DNA from: Raffaelea ambrosiae
Lineage: Eukaryota; Ascomycota; Sordariomycetes; Ophiostomatales; Ophiostomataceae
DNA: 64,000 bases
Direction: 5' to 3'
Assembly: GCA_002778195.1 (NCBI GenBank)
Contig: PCDI01000007.1
Location: 1,909,337-1,973,336, forward strand
Shown here: in pieces, positions 1 through 12,139 of the stretch
Layout of the letters: the number at the start of each line of letters is the position of its first letter
How positions within the stretch are numbered: position 1 is the first letter of the stretch
Notes under the pieces: model-generated
What the model was told of the DNA's origin: nothing
The model's database searches: none
What the model saw: the letters and a program-made list of their open reading frames with translations, nothing else
Translations under genes and position numbers: made by a program

Positions 1-471
1 ACGCAAAAGGAAAAGAATGTTAGTATCTTGGGAGATGGAACAAGAGACAGTGTCTCTTTCAAACCGTCGCAAGGTGTCTTTTCGTATCGCTTACCCAGCA
101 GCTTTCTCTGTTCAGCAGCCATCTTCCTTTGAGTATTCAGACCGAGCCTTCCTCACGGTCGTAAGATTGGTCCTGAATCGACGTCGGAAATTATCGCGAA
201 AAGCGCAGAGTTCCGTACACGTTGAATGCCGATGTTTCAAAGCTTTTTTGCGACTATGGCTTTTTAGGACCGCGAGGGCAGCCGCGGTGATAAGGCTGCG
301 CTAGCCAGTACCTGATCACGCATGTCCAATCAGGGCTCGAAGACAGCTAAAGTGGGCAGCTAAAGTGGGCCTACCCCTTTCAGTTATGTCATCCACTAAG
401 ATTTGGACACTTCACGGGCACTTCGCGTAAAGCGTGACGATAAACGACGACAACGACGACTTGTGGTGACG
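1..471. other. Upstream region of GPI16
   Basis: No convincing gene is visible. The short open frames here have no domain signature or splice context. A 13-bp unit, CAGCTAAAGTGGG, is directly duplicated at 344-369, about 100 nt upstream of the GPI16 start, and may lie in its promoter or 5' leader. Confidence 0.4.
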
Positions 472-2463
472 ATGAAGCTGTTTTCCCTCGTGAGCCTCCT
501 CTGGGCAGGCTACGCCTGCGCCACCTCATCAGATTACCACGAGCAGCTGGTTCTCCGTCCCCTCCCAGGCTCAGCCCTCTTAGCGAGCTTCAACTTTCGG
601 TCGAATTCAACCTTTTCTGAGTTCGAGGGACACAACTTCCGCTTTTTCCCACGGTCGCTAGCCCAGATTCTCGAATACGCCGATACACGGGAATTGCATC
701 TGCGGTTCGGTCTGGGTAGATGGGACGCAGAAAATTGGGGAGCCCGGCCTTGGGATGGCACCAGAGAAGGCGGCACTGGCGTTGAGCTTTGGGCATGGCT
801 AGACGCCGCGAGCGACCAAGAGTATGTCGTGTCTGCCGAGAGTACCTAGTTTCGTGTATTGCGGCACCAAGTGTGCTTACATGAATGAAGATGATTGTAA
901 TGCTAACAGCCGAGTGGCAGGGCTGACAAAAAATGGCTGACTCTGACCAACGCACTGTCCGGTCTGTTCTGCGCCTCACTCAATTTCATCGACGGAACAC
1001 GAACGACTCGGCCCGTCATTTCCTTTCAACCCGAAGGCGATCACCCGAATGCCACCTTATCGAACATGCAGCTCCTATACGGAACCCTTCCACGAGAAGT
1101 CGTCTGCACCGAGAACCTCACCCCATTTCTCAAGCTCCTACCCTGCAAGGGCAAATCGGGAATTGCGTCTCTCCTAGATGGACACAAGCTCTTCGATTCA
1201 TCTTGGCAAACTATGGCCATTGATGTGAGGCCGATCTGTTCCGAGAATGGCGAGTGTGTGCTTCAAATTGAGCAGACCATTGATATGGTGCTCGACATTG
1301 AAAGGTCGAAGCGACCAAGAGGTAAGGATACTGTTAGCATACGAAGGAATTCCGAAAGAACCATTTGCTGACCACATATACCAATAGACAATCCGATTCC
1401 TCGACCAGTGCCTGGACATGAGCTGAAATGCGACACTTCTAAACCTTACCATCAAGCCGACACGTGCTTCCCTACGAATTACAACAACAACCAGGACTGG
1501 TCTTTGGCACAAATCTTTGGAAGGTCCATGCATGGCACCTGCCCTCTGGCGGACTCAGATACTCCGCCTGTCTGTATTGAAGTGCCCGAGTCAAGACGCG
1601 TCTACGTTTCCGAAGGTGTCACTGAAAAGAAAAATCCAGACGGACGATCACGATGCTACGAGTTCGAATCAGAGACCTGGTTCGAGGTTGCGCTCCCAGT
1701 CGACGAATCAGACATTGAGCGAGGAGTTGAGCTGGCTTTGAAGCCTGAGACACCGCTCCTCTATGCTGAGCGCAGTTTGACCGGCCATGGTGCTGAGCGT
1801 GGCGGTGTTCAGACGATCCTGACCAATCCCAGCCCCGATACGGAGGTCGAATTCGTGTATATGGACTCTCTGCCCTGGTTTATGCGCATCTATCTGCACA
1901 CACTTGAAGCACGCATCGTCAGTCAGTCGAACGTCGACTCTGACAACAAGTCTGGTGGCAAGTCTGGAGGCAAGTCTGACGTGATCCAAGAAATTTACTA
2001 CCGACCGGCTCTAGACCGTGAACGCGGCACGCAACTTGAGGTGAAGATGCGCATACCGCCAGGCGCCACGGTCTTCCTCACGTATGACTTCGAAAAGTCA
2101 ATTCTACGTTACACAGAGTACCCGCCAGATGCCAACCGTGGATTTGACGTGGCTGCCGCCGTGATCACGATTTCAGGTGCAGTCACGTCAAATCTACGCA
2201 CCACTACGCTTCTCCTCAGCCTCCCGACACCAGATTTCAGTATGCCGTATAACGTGATCATTTTCACGTCTACGGCAATTGCCCTGGCGTTTGGAGGCAT
2301 GTTCAATATAATCGTAAGAAGGTTTGTGGCGGCTGATGAGGGGTCAACTGTCAGCGTGAAGTCGGTGGTTTCGAAGATTGCGGGCCGCGTGAAGAAAGCC
2401 GTGGTTTCAAAAACAAGGGCCGGGCCGGGCAAGCAGGCGCCTGGGGTGGCTGGTAAAAAGTAA
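472..2463 (+). CDS. GPI16: GPI transamidase component Gpi16 (PIG-T homologue)
   Basis: Subunit of the ER-membrane GPI transamidase, which attaches preassembled GPI anchors to the C-termini of secretory proteins. Three exons: 472-821, 921-1321 and 1388-2463. Both introns (GTATGT and GTAAGG donors, TGCTAAC and GCTGAC branch sites, CAG/TAG acceptors) keep frame and give 608 residues, close to the yeast protein (610). The chosen ATG starts a hydrophobic signal peptide (MKLFSLVSLLWAGYACA); frame upstream of it is basic and non-hydrophobic. The family core follows: LRPLPGSALLASFNF early in exon 1, and PREVVCTENLTPFLKLLPC in exon 2. One transmembrane segment (VIIFTSTAIALAFGGMF) lies about 75 residues from the end, with a basic cytosolic tail ending GKK. 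Family assignment rests on recognised PIG-T/Gpi16 sequence blocks; it works with Gpi8, Gaa1, Gpi17 and Gab1 in known systems. Confidence 0.93.
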
Positions 2464-2610
2464 AATGCGATTTTTTTATTTCTTCTGTATTTATTACTGT
2501 AGTAAAATGAAAGAGTAACAAAAGTTGCCTGTTTTTTTCTCGCTCGCTGCCACTGCATCTGTTCTGGTCATGATTTTCCAATCCTGATTTGCCTCTCTGC
2601 TTGCAAACGG

Positions 2611-2795
2611 GTCTTCAACGAGGCTGTCTTCAAAAAAATTTCCAAAGTAATGACAACCAGGTCTTTAAAGCCACGTCTTCGAAGAATATTCGGGAGAAAT
2701 GATAAAGGAGTCTTCGAAGACACCTTTTCCAAGAGTATTCTGAAAGTGATGGCAGACAAGTCTTCGAAGACATGTCTTCAAAGACGTGTCTTCAG
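2611..2795. repeat. Cluster of GTCTTCGAAGAC palindromes and variants
   Basis: Two perfect copies of the 12-bp palindrome GTCTTCGAAGAC lie at 2710-2721 and 2760-2771, 50 bp apart. Diverged copies or half-sites surround them: GTCTTCAA near 2611 and 2626, GTCTTTAAAG near 2661, GTCTTCGAAGA near 2675, GTCTTCAAAGAC near 2774 and GTCTTCAGG near 2788. The set is far denser than elsewhere in the window. It could be an array of protein-binding sites or a decayed short tandem repeat; nothing in the sequence decides between these. Confidence 0.6.
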
Positions 2796-3645
2796 GAACG
2801 TCCAAAGTCATAGTCCATTTCCTCAATTTATGGTCCTACTGTTTTCTTCAACGGGTAGTCAAACCTGCTCTCCACGATAAAGCAATTCCAACACTCACAG
2901 GCACGCACCGGCTATCTGTCTCTCTTTTCTCAAAATACTGCTCAGCGCAAATTTTTGGTTGCCATGTGGAAGCTGTCTAGCATGTTGACTATCATAACTT
3001 CGATGTGTTAGCTCTCTCCTTGGCAAAGAGAAATCTAGAAAGACACAAAGGCCGCCGGGCCTACGATTTTGAACCCTCATCCGTTGCAGGTCGCCTCACC
3101 ACGTCAAACCTACAGGTGGCCACTCTCATCTTCAGTACTCTCTTTTGAAAAGGCCCCATGTCTTGTGACCAAGAAGTCATTAAAAAGCGTCTCCCTACCT
3201 ATTACTCAGTGTTGATCATAACAATGGGCTGCGAAGGCAAGAACAGGACTGGCGGAACTGCAAGATGTTGTCATGATATCAATCGGGCCAGGCTATCGTG
3301 ATCAATTTGCCCATCATTCCCTCGCATGGGTGTCCAGATCAGTAAGAAACTGCATATCTTTTGAGTACTCCGTGCAGCCTTGCTCTATAAAGTCCATACC
3401 AAAGACGGGTTGGAAAGCAGTCGCCAGCAAGGTTATCTAACGTACGTACTCTATCGTGCGGTGAAGCCTCTGGCCACCAGCTAATAAATGTTTTCTCTTT
3501 GTACAAAGTCGGTAATAAATAGGGTTGGTTGCCGAGTCACGGGGACTGTCCTCGCACATCGACTCGGTGTGGTTAATGTGACCGCCTTCTTTTTTTGGTC
3601 CCATTCCCTCGGTCGTTCCTTCCTGAAAGAGTGTCTCTCTCAGCC

Positions 3646-3652
3646 TATATAG
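3646..3652 (+). promoter_or_regulatory. TATA-like element
   Basis: TATATAG sits about 175 bases upstream of the first ATG of the secreted-protein gene, in a CT-rich stretch typical of fungal core promoters. Role inferred from position only. Confidence 0.4.
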
Positions 3653-3823
3653 TTCTTTCTCTTCTGGCAAGTTCATTCTAGACTTCTTTTCCAGAAAATA
3701 TTTTCTTTTCCAAAACAAAACCTCTCATATTTCGGTCTTCCTGTCTTCAAACCTTCCATTGCATCCGTTCTCTCACTAAAAACTCTTTCCAACACTTCCG
3801 CAATCATACATGCCGAAGCCAAG

Positions 3824-4987
3824 ATGATGATCAGGATGTTTATCTCTCTGGCTGTATGGTCGAGCCTTTTGTCAGCCATTCCAGCTGCTGGTCATGCTTC
3901 GTCTCTTGAGAATTCTTCCAAAGGAGATGTGACCACTGGTCCTACTCCCACATCAAGTGTCTCGACTGGCACCATTAGTGGCACCATCGGTGACACGGAG
4001 GTGACATTCTACGAGCTCGATGGCAGCGTAAGAAGACACTTCACTTGATATGAATCAGTACAATACCTGCCATAGATGGCTGACAAAATTGCCCAGCACG
4101 TCGTGGATGAGATCAAGTGTCACGATCCCGTCTCCGACGCCACGAAAATCGAGACTAAAATTGTTCGTGCTGCAGCTGACAGCGGGAAACCGGACGATCT
4201 CCCTGATCTTGGTATACCCCTAGATCATTGGCATGGTGTTGGCGGTCCTTGGAACTACACCAACACCACCATTACATACAGTGAGTTCTGCTCGTCGTGT
4301 TATTTACTGAGGCTTTTCTCTCTGGTGATTTGAGTGCGCATCTCCAGGTTTGTTTAGCCACACTCTGTTGACTCTGATTTCTACCAACCAGAATACAGTT
4401 GCGGAAACTGGGCCACTGCAAACGCGTACCGCAGTGATGACGGAAGCAACAGGCTTCGCAATATGGGTGAGCAGACAGCACTCACCCAGGCCAACTCTTG
4501 GTCTCGCCATTGGTGCAAGGACACCACGGCTATGTATGTAAGTGGGCCTTCAAATTATCTTCTCCTTTCGTTTTCGTCCCCTTCCTTTCTGCTTTCAATT
4601 CTCCCCTTTAATTATGTCTTCTTCCAGTTTTTTTTTTTTTTTTGCTGCTCTTTTCTATCCGTCCTCCATCTTCATTTCTCTAGGCCAAAGCAATTAACTT
4701 CCCAGGTCCACAACGAACTTGACACCGACCTGGTTATTCCGTACTACAACATTGGATGGATGACCGAGCGCCTTGAACGTCTCTGCTGCTATAAAAATGG
4801 CGGAAAGTCTGGCCAGATGTGGCACTATCGCCTCAACTACAGTGTGGTGCTTGGGTATGGCAACTGCAATCATGATGCCACTACTGCCTCGCCCTATCCT
4901 TACCTTTCAGGCAACAATCCTCGCTGTATCGATGAATCGACCATGCCGGACATTCCACCCTTCAGGACTGCAGTTCCAGAGCCATAA
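3824..4987 (+). CDS. Secreted cysteine-containing protein, unknown family
   Basis: Four exons are inferred: 3824-4027, 4076-4280, 4392-4537 and 4706-4987, joined in frame through GT-AG introns of 48, 111 and 168 nt. The product is 278 residues. It starts with a signal peptide (hydrophobic core FISLAVWSSLLSAIPAA, likely cleavage near Gly-His-Ala) followed by a Ser/Thr/Gly-rich stretch of about 40 residues. The mature part has seven cysteines, including an adjacent Cys-Cys pair, and many Trp/Tyr residues, which suggests a small disulfide-stabilised extracellular protein. The third intron carries a long T-run before the acceptor; the nearer TAG acceptor gives a stop, so the CCCAG acceptor at 4701-4705 was used. 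I do not recognise a named family. It may be an effector-like or cell-wall protein, but no function can be assigned from sequence. Confidence 0.7.
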
Positions 4988-6215
4988 AAGGATATGGTGG
5001 TGAATTGGAGAAGACCAGGCTTGTGAACCAGTTCCCTCTGTTTTGATTTATGATATATACGGTTACCTGAGTGTAAATGCCGGATGACATAAGTTGTCAC
5101 TTTTATCTCTCTCTGTTGCTTCAAAATTTTTTTTTCCCCATGTGAGTTGCTATAGACTTATTCACAAGCTGAGCACTTGAGTCAAAATGTTTAACGTGGG
5201 TAGACGCATCGCTTATTTTATAACAGAACAGAAAACTGTACCGTTTTCGTATCAAAATGTCTCTTTCTTTTTAATGACAAGACTAGAGGGCATATTTCCA
5301 ACCAACCCACCGTTCGCAAGCGTATCTAAGAGTCTGAGGCATTTCAGTTCGTTGTTGGCTATGTGGCTGAAGTCAGATTTGCGTCAGACTCTTTACGTAC
5401 GACAACTTCAATTCGCGGCCCATCTGACTCAAAAAGCTCATTCCTTGGCCAGCAAGAGGCTTCTCCCACAACACAAATCAACACAGCACTCTGAGGGGTT
5501 TGAGCTTCGAGGAGGGCACGGTGGCACCATCAGAACTAAGCATCGACCCCGATACTTTGACGGCGTTTTTCTGCACGTGCAGATAGGATTTGACTCCGAT
5601 GATTTTGTTTGAACCTCTCTTCACACTTCTCGTCGCCGGCAGGACCATTTGCACGACAAGACAGCAGGATTCGATCAAACGTTGTGGAAAGAAAAGGGCT
5701 GCAAATGCGGCTGTTATTCTTTCCAAGGGGACGACTGTGAAGGACATGTGCAACTTTGGACACAACGTCGAGTTCCTGCAGACCTGGTCAAAGCCTGAGC
5801 ACTCGAATCAGATTTGTTTGACGTGATGAGACAATACCACGCCACACGTATTCTATGATAACAATAAAAGGGTACTTTTCGTACAAAAAATAGCCACCCA
5901 CAGCCGTGGTATCCCAGTGTTCCGTCCCAAACAAGCAAACCAAACCAGACACAAAACAAAACAAAACGGACTTAACGAGGGTATGGCTATAAACAGCTAA
6001 AGAGCGTAATGTATAACAGGCAGAAAAAGTCATGACAGAGCTTGGGGAAAACGAAACATTGAAAAACAAACATGAAAAGGGCATAAAACCAACCACAAGG
6101 AGAGATCCAGCTTCGTTGTGCGTTGGACGTTTGGTGTGTGTACAATCCAATTCTCATTCTCCTTCGGGCTTGGATTCGATATAGGTTGGATTCCAAGACA
6201 GTCGCCAGAAAAGGC
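4988..6215. other. Intergenic region with a possible orphan cysteine-rich exon
   Basis: Between the secreted-protein gene and the convergent RGS gene. Most of it looks non-coding. At 5643-5798 (+) a frame following an acceptor-like CCGGCAG reads 51 residues rich in Cys and Trp (GCKCGCYSFQGDDCEGHVQL) to a TGA. No upstream exon can be joined to it in phase with a normal-sized intron, so it may be a remnant or a misread gene. The last 350 bases are A-rich and probably contain the 3' end of the RGS gene. Confidence 0.35.
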
Positions 6216-7769
6216 TCAGATAGTCTCCTTCCAGATGGGAAGGAAGATGAAGATGAGCACGCCCATAAAGGCAAAGAAGGCACCGAAAACCAGACTCTGC
6301 AGCACAATCCGGTGCTGCAGCTCCCGCAAGTGCTGATCCTTGACACGCAGCTTGCGGTCAAAGATCATCAGCCGCGACAGAGCACGCAGAATGCCCGACC
6401 GCTGCGTCAGCGTGCTGGCGCTGTCGTCGAAGCGCTCCCACGGCAGAGGCTGGCGGCGGGTGAAGAGCAGCAGGAAGAAGCAGCTGCCGCGGAGGCCGGA
6501 CAGAATCAGGCTGACGCCGAGCCACCACATGGGCCAGGCAGCAAAGCAGTTGTACCGCGAGTGGGCACCGCGGTGGGGGACGAACGCGCGCAGGAGCAGG
6601 CAGAGCACGCCGGCAAGTGTGAGGGCGATGCCGAGGCCGGTGGCCACGCACAGCGTCTCAAAGGTGCCGTTGCTGACGCCCAGACGGATAAAGTTGCGGT
6701 GGGAGCAGTTGCGGAGGAGGAGGTAGACGTGGTCGGCGACGGGCTTGAGGTGGATGGGGTCGGAGGAGTGCTGGAGTTCGGCGAGGGCCTGGTCGCGCAT
6801 GGTGGGCGGGATGTTGAGTTCCTTCTCGGCACCGGGTGCCAGGAAGGTCTTGATGACAGCGTTGAGCTCGGCGCGGCGGCCAGCGCTGCCGTCGACAAGG
6901 TTGAGCGTATTCCCAGCCGGGACGGTGCTGGACTTGGGCGACTTGGGCGGCTTGAGGCTGTCAAACTTGGGGATGCAGGAGTCGCCATCGCACATGGTGT
7001 GGGTGCTGATCATGTCGGTGATGCGGGCAATGGTGTCGGCTGCTGCGTGTTAGAAGGCACGAAGACAAAGAGAAAGAAATGGAAGCAGACGTGTCGGGAC
7101 GACTTGTGTGCCTGACAGGATGGAGAAGAAGAAAAGGGCAGCGGGAGGGCTCATGTTTTGTCGACCGAGATACGTACCAATTTCAGGGTCTGTTGAGTAC
7201 ATCTCCGATGGACTTGGCTTGGGGTTCAGCGATGATGTGCTCTCGGCGGTGGTGCTGTTCATGGAGGCAGCATCCTTCTCACCGGCAGGACCCTTCTTCC
7301 AGTCCTGCTCGTAGTGCTTGTACCTGGAGGTTTTGTCAGTTTTTTTTTTTTTTTTTTGGCTGGACGGTCGTGATGTGAGGGGGGTCTGAGTGGTGGATCC
7401 GAGAAGCAAGTGAAATCCGAGGGCAGGCATACCAGATATAGAACTCGAGGTTTTCTGGGGAGAACTCGATGTATTTCAGATACATGTAGAAGTCATAGAG
7501 GGACATGGGGCTGCCTGAAAAAACACGAAATATATCAGCGGGCAGCTCGTCGAGGGCAGTCTGTTGACGATGCGTCACGCATCGGACCAGTCGACCTTAC
7601 ATGTTTTGTTTTCGAGGACCCTCTCCAGTCGGAGGCGGGCAGGAACGGAGGTCTTGCCTCGTCCATCAGGACTCAATTGGCGCCTGCCAGTAACGGCAGC
7701 ATTTGAATATTCTTTGATATCGCGGTACTCTGGCTTCTTGTACCAGCTCAGCCAGGAAGGGAAGGGCAT
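6216..7769 (-). CDS. RGS-domain multi-pass membrane protein (Rax1-like)
   Basis: Predicted regulator of G-protein signalling anchored in a membrane. Four exons on the minus strand: 7769-7601, 7514-7433, 7323-7178 and 7042-6216, all GT-AG and in frame, giving 407 residues (a three-base-shorter acceptor choice at exon 4 is also possible). The ATG at 7769 begins MPFPSWLSWYKKPEYRDIKE. The RGS fold starts near residue 45 (RLRLERVLENKT, then SLYDFYMYLKYIEFSPENLE, the conserved FxxYLxxxExxxENLxFY pattern). It is interrupted by a Ser/Pro/Gly-rich insert of about 90 residues and resumes at the AELNAVIKTFLAPGA and HVYLLLRN segments. Three hydrophobic helices follow (residues about 290-315, 330-360, 375-400), and the chain ends shortly after the last. 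RGS plus C-terminal helices is the layout of yeast Rax1, which marks bud sites; a role in polarity or G-protein signalling is inference. Confidence 0.85.
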
Positions 7770-8383
7770 GTTCGCGGTGTCGGTGCTGCTCTGTGGCAGG
7801 AGTTGTGTTGAACAGGGAGTGTTGACAACACGTTGGTGACAGACACCAAAAGAAAGAAAGTTGGAGGAGGGCAGAGAGAGAGAGAGAGGCAGAGCGCAAC
7901 GAATTTGCAAAAATAAAATAAAAGTCAGACAAACGAATTAAAGAGGGCCGACTGAGACAGGGTGCCTGATGGGGGCCTGGGTATTCAAATAGAGTCCGGA
8001 GGCAAGTAATGGGGGGGGGGCATGACAAGGGTGTGTTTGTTTGTTTGAGTAAGGTTTGTGTGCGTGCGTGCGTGCGTGTGTGAGCATGCGTGTGTATTTC
8101 GACATGTGGATGAAAGGTACTCGCGCAGCAGCTCGCGCAGCAGCTTGCTCAAGCTGTAAAATGGCCGACTAATACCCCATCGAGCCGTGACTTCCGCCTG
8201 CCGCATCCGTGTCACGGCCCATGTGGCCCTGCTGCTTGCCATTTTGTATTATTCCCATGGGCAAGAAGAAGACTCTGTTGTTGCCCATCGTATACCGTGT
8301 ATTACAGGAGCACGGTATTGCTACTCGTATACTCGCGTGGTCTTGCGTAGTACTGACAGACAACGACTTGTAAATGACAGCAC

Positions 8384-8419
8384 GATGTGCAGGATGTGCA
8401 GGATGCGCAGGATGTGCAG
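8384..8419. repeat. 9-bp tandem repeat (GATGTGCAG x4)
   Basis: Four consecutive 9-bp units; the third differs by one base (GATGCGCAG). It lies in non-coding DNA. Unit length is a multiple of three but no gene frame is evident. Confidence 0.85.
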
Positions 8420-11124
8420 ATTGGCCAGGTGCCTGTCCAGTGGGAAGACAACCGTGGACTGCAAGGGGGCTGGAGGGGGGGTTCTCTGTGCAGGGAGACG
8501 ACCAGTAAGACATCGATGCCGCTATTGCTTCCCTGTTTTGCCTGGTCTGTTCTTCTTTTTTTCTACGTGGTGGCTAGTGCGATGATCGAGGCTCGAACGT
8601 GCGGAGCTGGGTGGGTAACGGACTCGGCGAGGGAGGGTGGATAGGGAAGGGCTTCGCATATGGCCGTGGAGGCAGCGAGACAGGACCACAAAACGTCGGC
8701 AGGACCACAAAACGTCGATAGGCGTGTCGATCTGGGTCCACCGCCTTCCGCGTCTGGGTCATAAGAGAACAGAGGAGGGAGAAGGGAGCAACGAACAGAC
8801 GGTCTCGCACCCCGACCTCCGTGGTGATGCGTAGTCATGAACGGGAGAAGAATATATGGCTGCTGAGTAGGTAGCCGGTTGGCGTGGATGGATATTGGCT
8901 TGGGGCCGAGGTGATGTCTTTGATTTCTTTGTGCTTTTGGTTTGTTGGGAAGCAATTGCTGACAATGGCGGTCTCCAGTGAACAGCACATGATTCCAGGG
9001 GCAACAAGGAACGTGGCACGGCGGAGAACTTTGATCAGTCATTTTTTTTTCTTTTTTTTTTTTCTTTTTTCCTTCCCTTTTTTCTCTTTGTTTCTTTCTT
9101 TTTTTCCTTCTCTTGTTTTCGAACAACGACGGGCTGCATGCGAGCTGGGTGCGGTCCCACAGCCAACGACTGTGCGCCAGGGGGGCCAAGTTTTCGCTGT
9201 AGCATTCCGTGCGAGTAATCGAGCAATGTGCAGGGGACATCCTCGGCAAGCGATACTCGAGCGATCTGTCTACGACTCCGTAGTCTGCGAGTGCTCGCGC
9301 GCAGCTCGACCGGGGGTGACCCTGGTCGTGCTGGCCGCGGCGGAACCCCCTGAGCAAGCGTTGCGCTAGAAGCCCATTGGTAGCTGAGAAAGAAAGCAAT
9401 TTCGACGACCCAAAAAGAAACTCCGAGAAAGATACGGCTGTCCGGGTAGGTCGTCGCGGCCGCTGTGCGCTGCAGCGTGCATCCTTCTTACACATGCGCA
9501 GAGGCCGGCCGAAAAAAAAAGGCGAAGAGGCACGCCGGGGAAGCCTGCCAGGCCTAAGTACTATACTATGTGGGAATGGGAAGGGGGGGTCCCCATGTGG
9601 CCTTCCCGTGTGCGTATTCCTTGTTGCTCCTTCTGGCACAGGCGAGCACGCCTTACTTGAGCGGCTGCAGAGAGCTTGCTGCGTGCACGAGCAGGCCGCG
9701 AGAGACACAGCAGGCAGAAGAACCACCTCTTGCAAAAGCCCTGTTGCAGCTGCTCGAATCCAACTCTCCGGATTTTCTCTGCCTGCTCCACCCCAGTTCC
9801 CCCATTCCGCGCAGACAAGGATGCCGGAAACCGGAACACAGCACCACAGCACCACAGATCGCAAGCTGATCGTCCAGCCCGGCTGTGCTCTGATTTGAAA
9901 TAGCACCCGCCCAGCGTGCAACTGCAACTCTGCGCAGCACCGCTGATCCCAGAGAGCCCTGTCTGGCACGCTCTAACACGCTCCGACTATTGTACGAATA
10001 CTATTAGATTGGACAGCAAGCCCCAATACGTACTAGCTGACGTTCCCTGGTGGAGGAGTATTGAGCGCTGGCAGCTGGAAAAAGTCGAAAAACTCTGGGA
10101 GCAGGCGGGGGGAATACTACATAGTACGTAGTCCGAGCAGCTGCGCCGCATCGTATCTCAGTTGCTCTCTGCCCCCGGTCGCGATCACTTCCGGGCGGAA
10201 CCATGCCTGCCAACCCCCATGTTTTCAGCCCTTCTCAGGCCGCTTGCAATCCCTGGAAATGACCCTTTCCCGGCCCTTTCAGGCTGTCCCGGCGCCGCGG
10301 GCTCACTGCATCGGGCAAGGCGGCTCATAGTAATGTCGTAGCAGCTGTCGTACTATGTACATAGTATACCATGTATTACCGACGTTGTAACCCCAATCCC
10401 AGCTGATTGCTCGTGTTTTCGCTTGTGTCTACGAGCAACGACGAGGACATGGTAGAGGAGCGAGCCCGCGGCCAGGTCAATCTGGAAGAAGCAGGAACGG
10501 AGACTACTATGACAGAAAGAAACGGACAAACAACCCTTTTCCACCAACCTCGTCCGCCTGTTGATTTTGCGTCTTAGTGCCATTCTGACAGGGGAATTGT
10601 CGGTCCTGAGCATGGTGGCGTGCGGTGTCAACGGGCGGTAGCCCCCCCATTTGTCAAATTCTGACAACACGTTTTTGGGGGGGTTTTTTTCGTTGGGTCT
10701 TCCCCTTTCTGCTATTCTACTATGTACTCGTTGTCGTGGTCCTGCATTTCTTTTTCCTTTCGCTTGCTCGGATGGTGGTGTGCCGTCTGCTTGCTTTTTT
10801 TCTTTTTTCTTCCTTTTTTTTCGTGAATTGTGTTGTATTATCCCCAGTTCTGCCCACTTGGCCACGAGTCCGGAACAGGCAACGGCCTGCCGATCGCGGT
10901 CCTCTCACAACGGATTGTGTGTCTTGTGTACCACCGTATCCAATCGTCGCCCGCACCCGCTGCAAGGTCGTTTTTGTGTGCCCCTACAGCACTACTCATG
11001 CTAGGTGCTCGCATGCAGTCACCTAAGACATGCAGTGTCCTCCCTGTCCTGATCCGGACCAAACACGCCATGGCAGATGCAAAATGCGGAACACTTTGGC
11101 CGTCCGTTCATGTGAGAAGCCAGA

Positions 11125-11196
11125 CATGCACAGATGTGCACAGATGTGCACAGATGCGCACATCTGTATCTTACACAGGCGTGCGCAGGCGTGCGC
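11125..11196. repeat. Adjacent 10-bp tandem repeats
   Basis: Three imperfect copies of a CACAGATGTG-type unit are followed by its reverse complement (GCACATCTGT) and then by two copies of AGGCGTGCGC. The first block can fold back on the inverted copy, so a small hairpin is possible. No coding context. Confidence 0.7.
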
Positions 11197-11999
11197 AGGT
11201 GACATCGATGTCCGGATTCGCATGTGCAGCAAGCCACAGAAGCAGCCCATGATGCTGGCGGCTCAGGCACTCCAAAAAGAGGTCCATGTCCTTCGGTGGC
11301 GTTCCAAAGGGCTCGAGCTGGGCGGTCTGAGCCGTGCTGGCAGCGTTGTTGTGTACTGAGTAGTTACGGTGTGATGAGAAGAGGGTAACGTCAGAAACAA
11401 GGACTAGCTCTCCCCATCATGGCCTCTTTACTTGCTCGCCTTCCTGCCCTCCACACTCAGACCTCCGCTCTGATTAACTGGGAAGTGGTCAGTATATTTT
11501 TGCGGCTGCCAAGACAAAGAAACGTGCAAAATAGACCAGACTTTTTCTTTTTCCTTTTTTTTTTTAGTATAGACTGAGACTTGAACGTTCTGTACGCGCA
11601 TTAGCTAAATACTAAGTGCCTTTTGCTGATCCATCTCACCACGTGGATTAACACTGGTTAGCTTGAGCATTTCCAACGAGCCTGAACAAGTTTTGTTCTC
11701 ACCTCCACTGCGTTTTGACTAAATTGCCTTCTGATAGTGCCGCCCGTTTGTGTTTTTAGTGAACCCTTTGGAAAAAAAAAACCCCAGGAGAAAAAACCAG
11801 AAAACCCCCCCCCCCTCAAGAAAAAACTGGTATGTTAAGCTCCCGGGTCGGTTCACGCTTTCGTTGTAAACTATGCTACTCGTACATAACAGATCGTCTC
11901 CTCTGGACACTCTAGAATTTATGTAACGGAAGTGCGGAATGTATATCGGAAGAAAAAAAAAGAAAAAAAAAATCAGGAGAGAGAAAAGAGAGAGAAGGG

Positions 12000-12031
<32 letters not shown>

Positions 12032-12139
12032 AGACCCCGGCTTGCACAACCCTTTTCTAAACACTTTTTCTTGTCCCCATTATTTTCTCTCTCTATTGTC
12101 CCCAGAAATAGTCCCTTCCGGTATTTCTATTTAGTGCGT

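Larger units (their letters stand above)
2464..3823. other. Intergenic region between GPI16 and the secreted-protein gene
   Basis: No gene is supported. The first 150 bases are AT-rich and likely form the GPI16 3' end. A cluster of GTCTTC/GAAGAC words lies at 2611-2795 (separate entry). The last 200 bases are pyrimidine-rich and hold a TATA element upstream of the next gene. Confidence 0.5.
7770..12139. other. Gene-poor region of 4.4 kb upstream of the RGS gene
   Basis: No gene can be supported on either strand. The open frames have no domain or splice pattern and their composition is that of low-complexity intergenic DNA. It contains a TGCG-type microsatellite near 8063-8090, a 9-bp tandem repeat at 8384-8419, long T/C tracts at 9040-9115 and 10680-10825, a 10-bp repeat set at 11125-11196, and an A-run of about 30 bases near 12000-12029. 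Copies of the TACTATGTA motif lie at 10118-10126, 10351-10366 and 10718-10730. The first few hundred bases probably form the RGS gene promoter. Confidence 0.5.

Noticed and set aside
5187..5612. 141-codon plus-strand frame
   Set aside because: No domain, no splice logic; joining it to the cysteine-rich frame at 5643 would need a 33-nt intron with a poor donor.
6123..7115. A 330-codon plus-strand frame over the RGS gene
   Set aside because: Opposite to the exon that codes the RGS end and three membrane helices; composition is that of a shadow frame.
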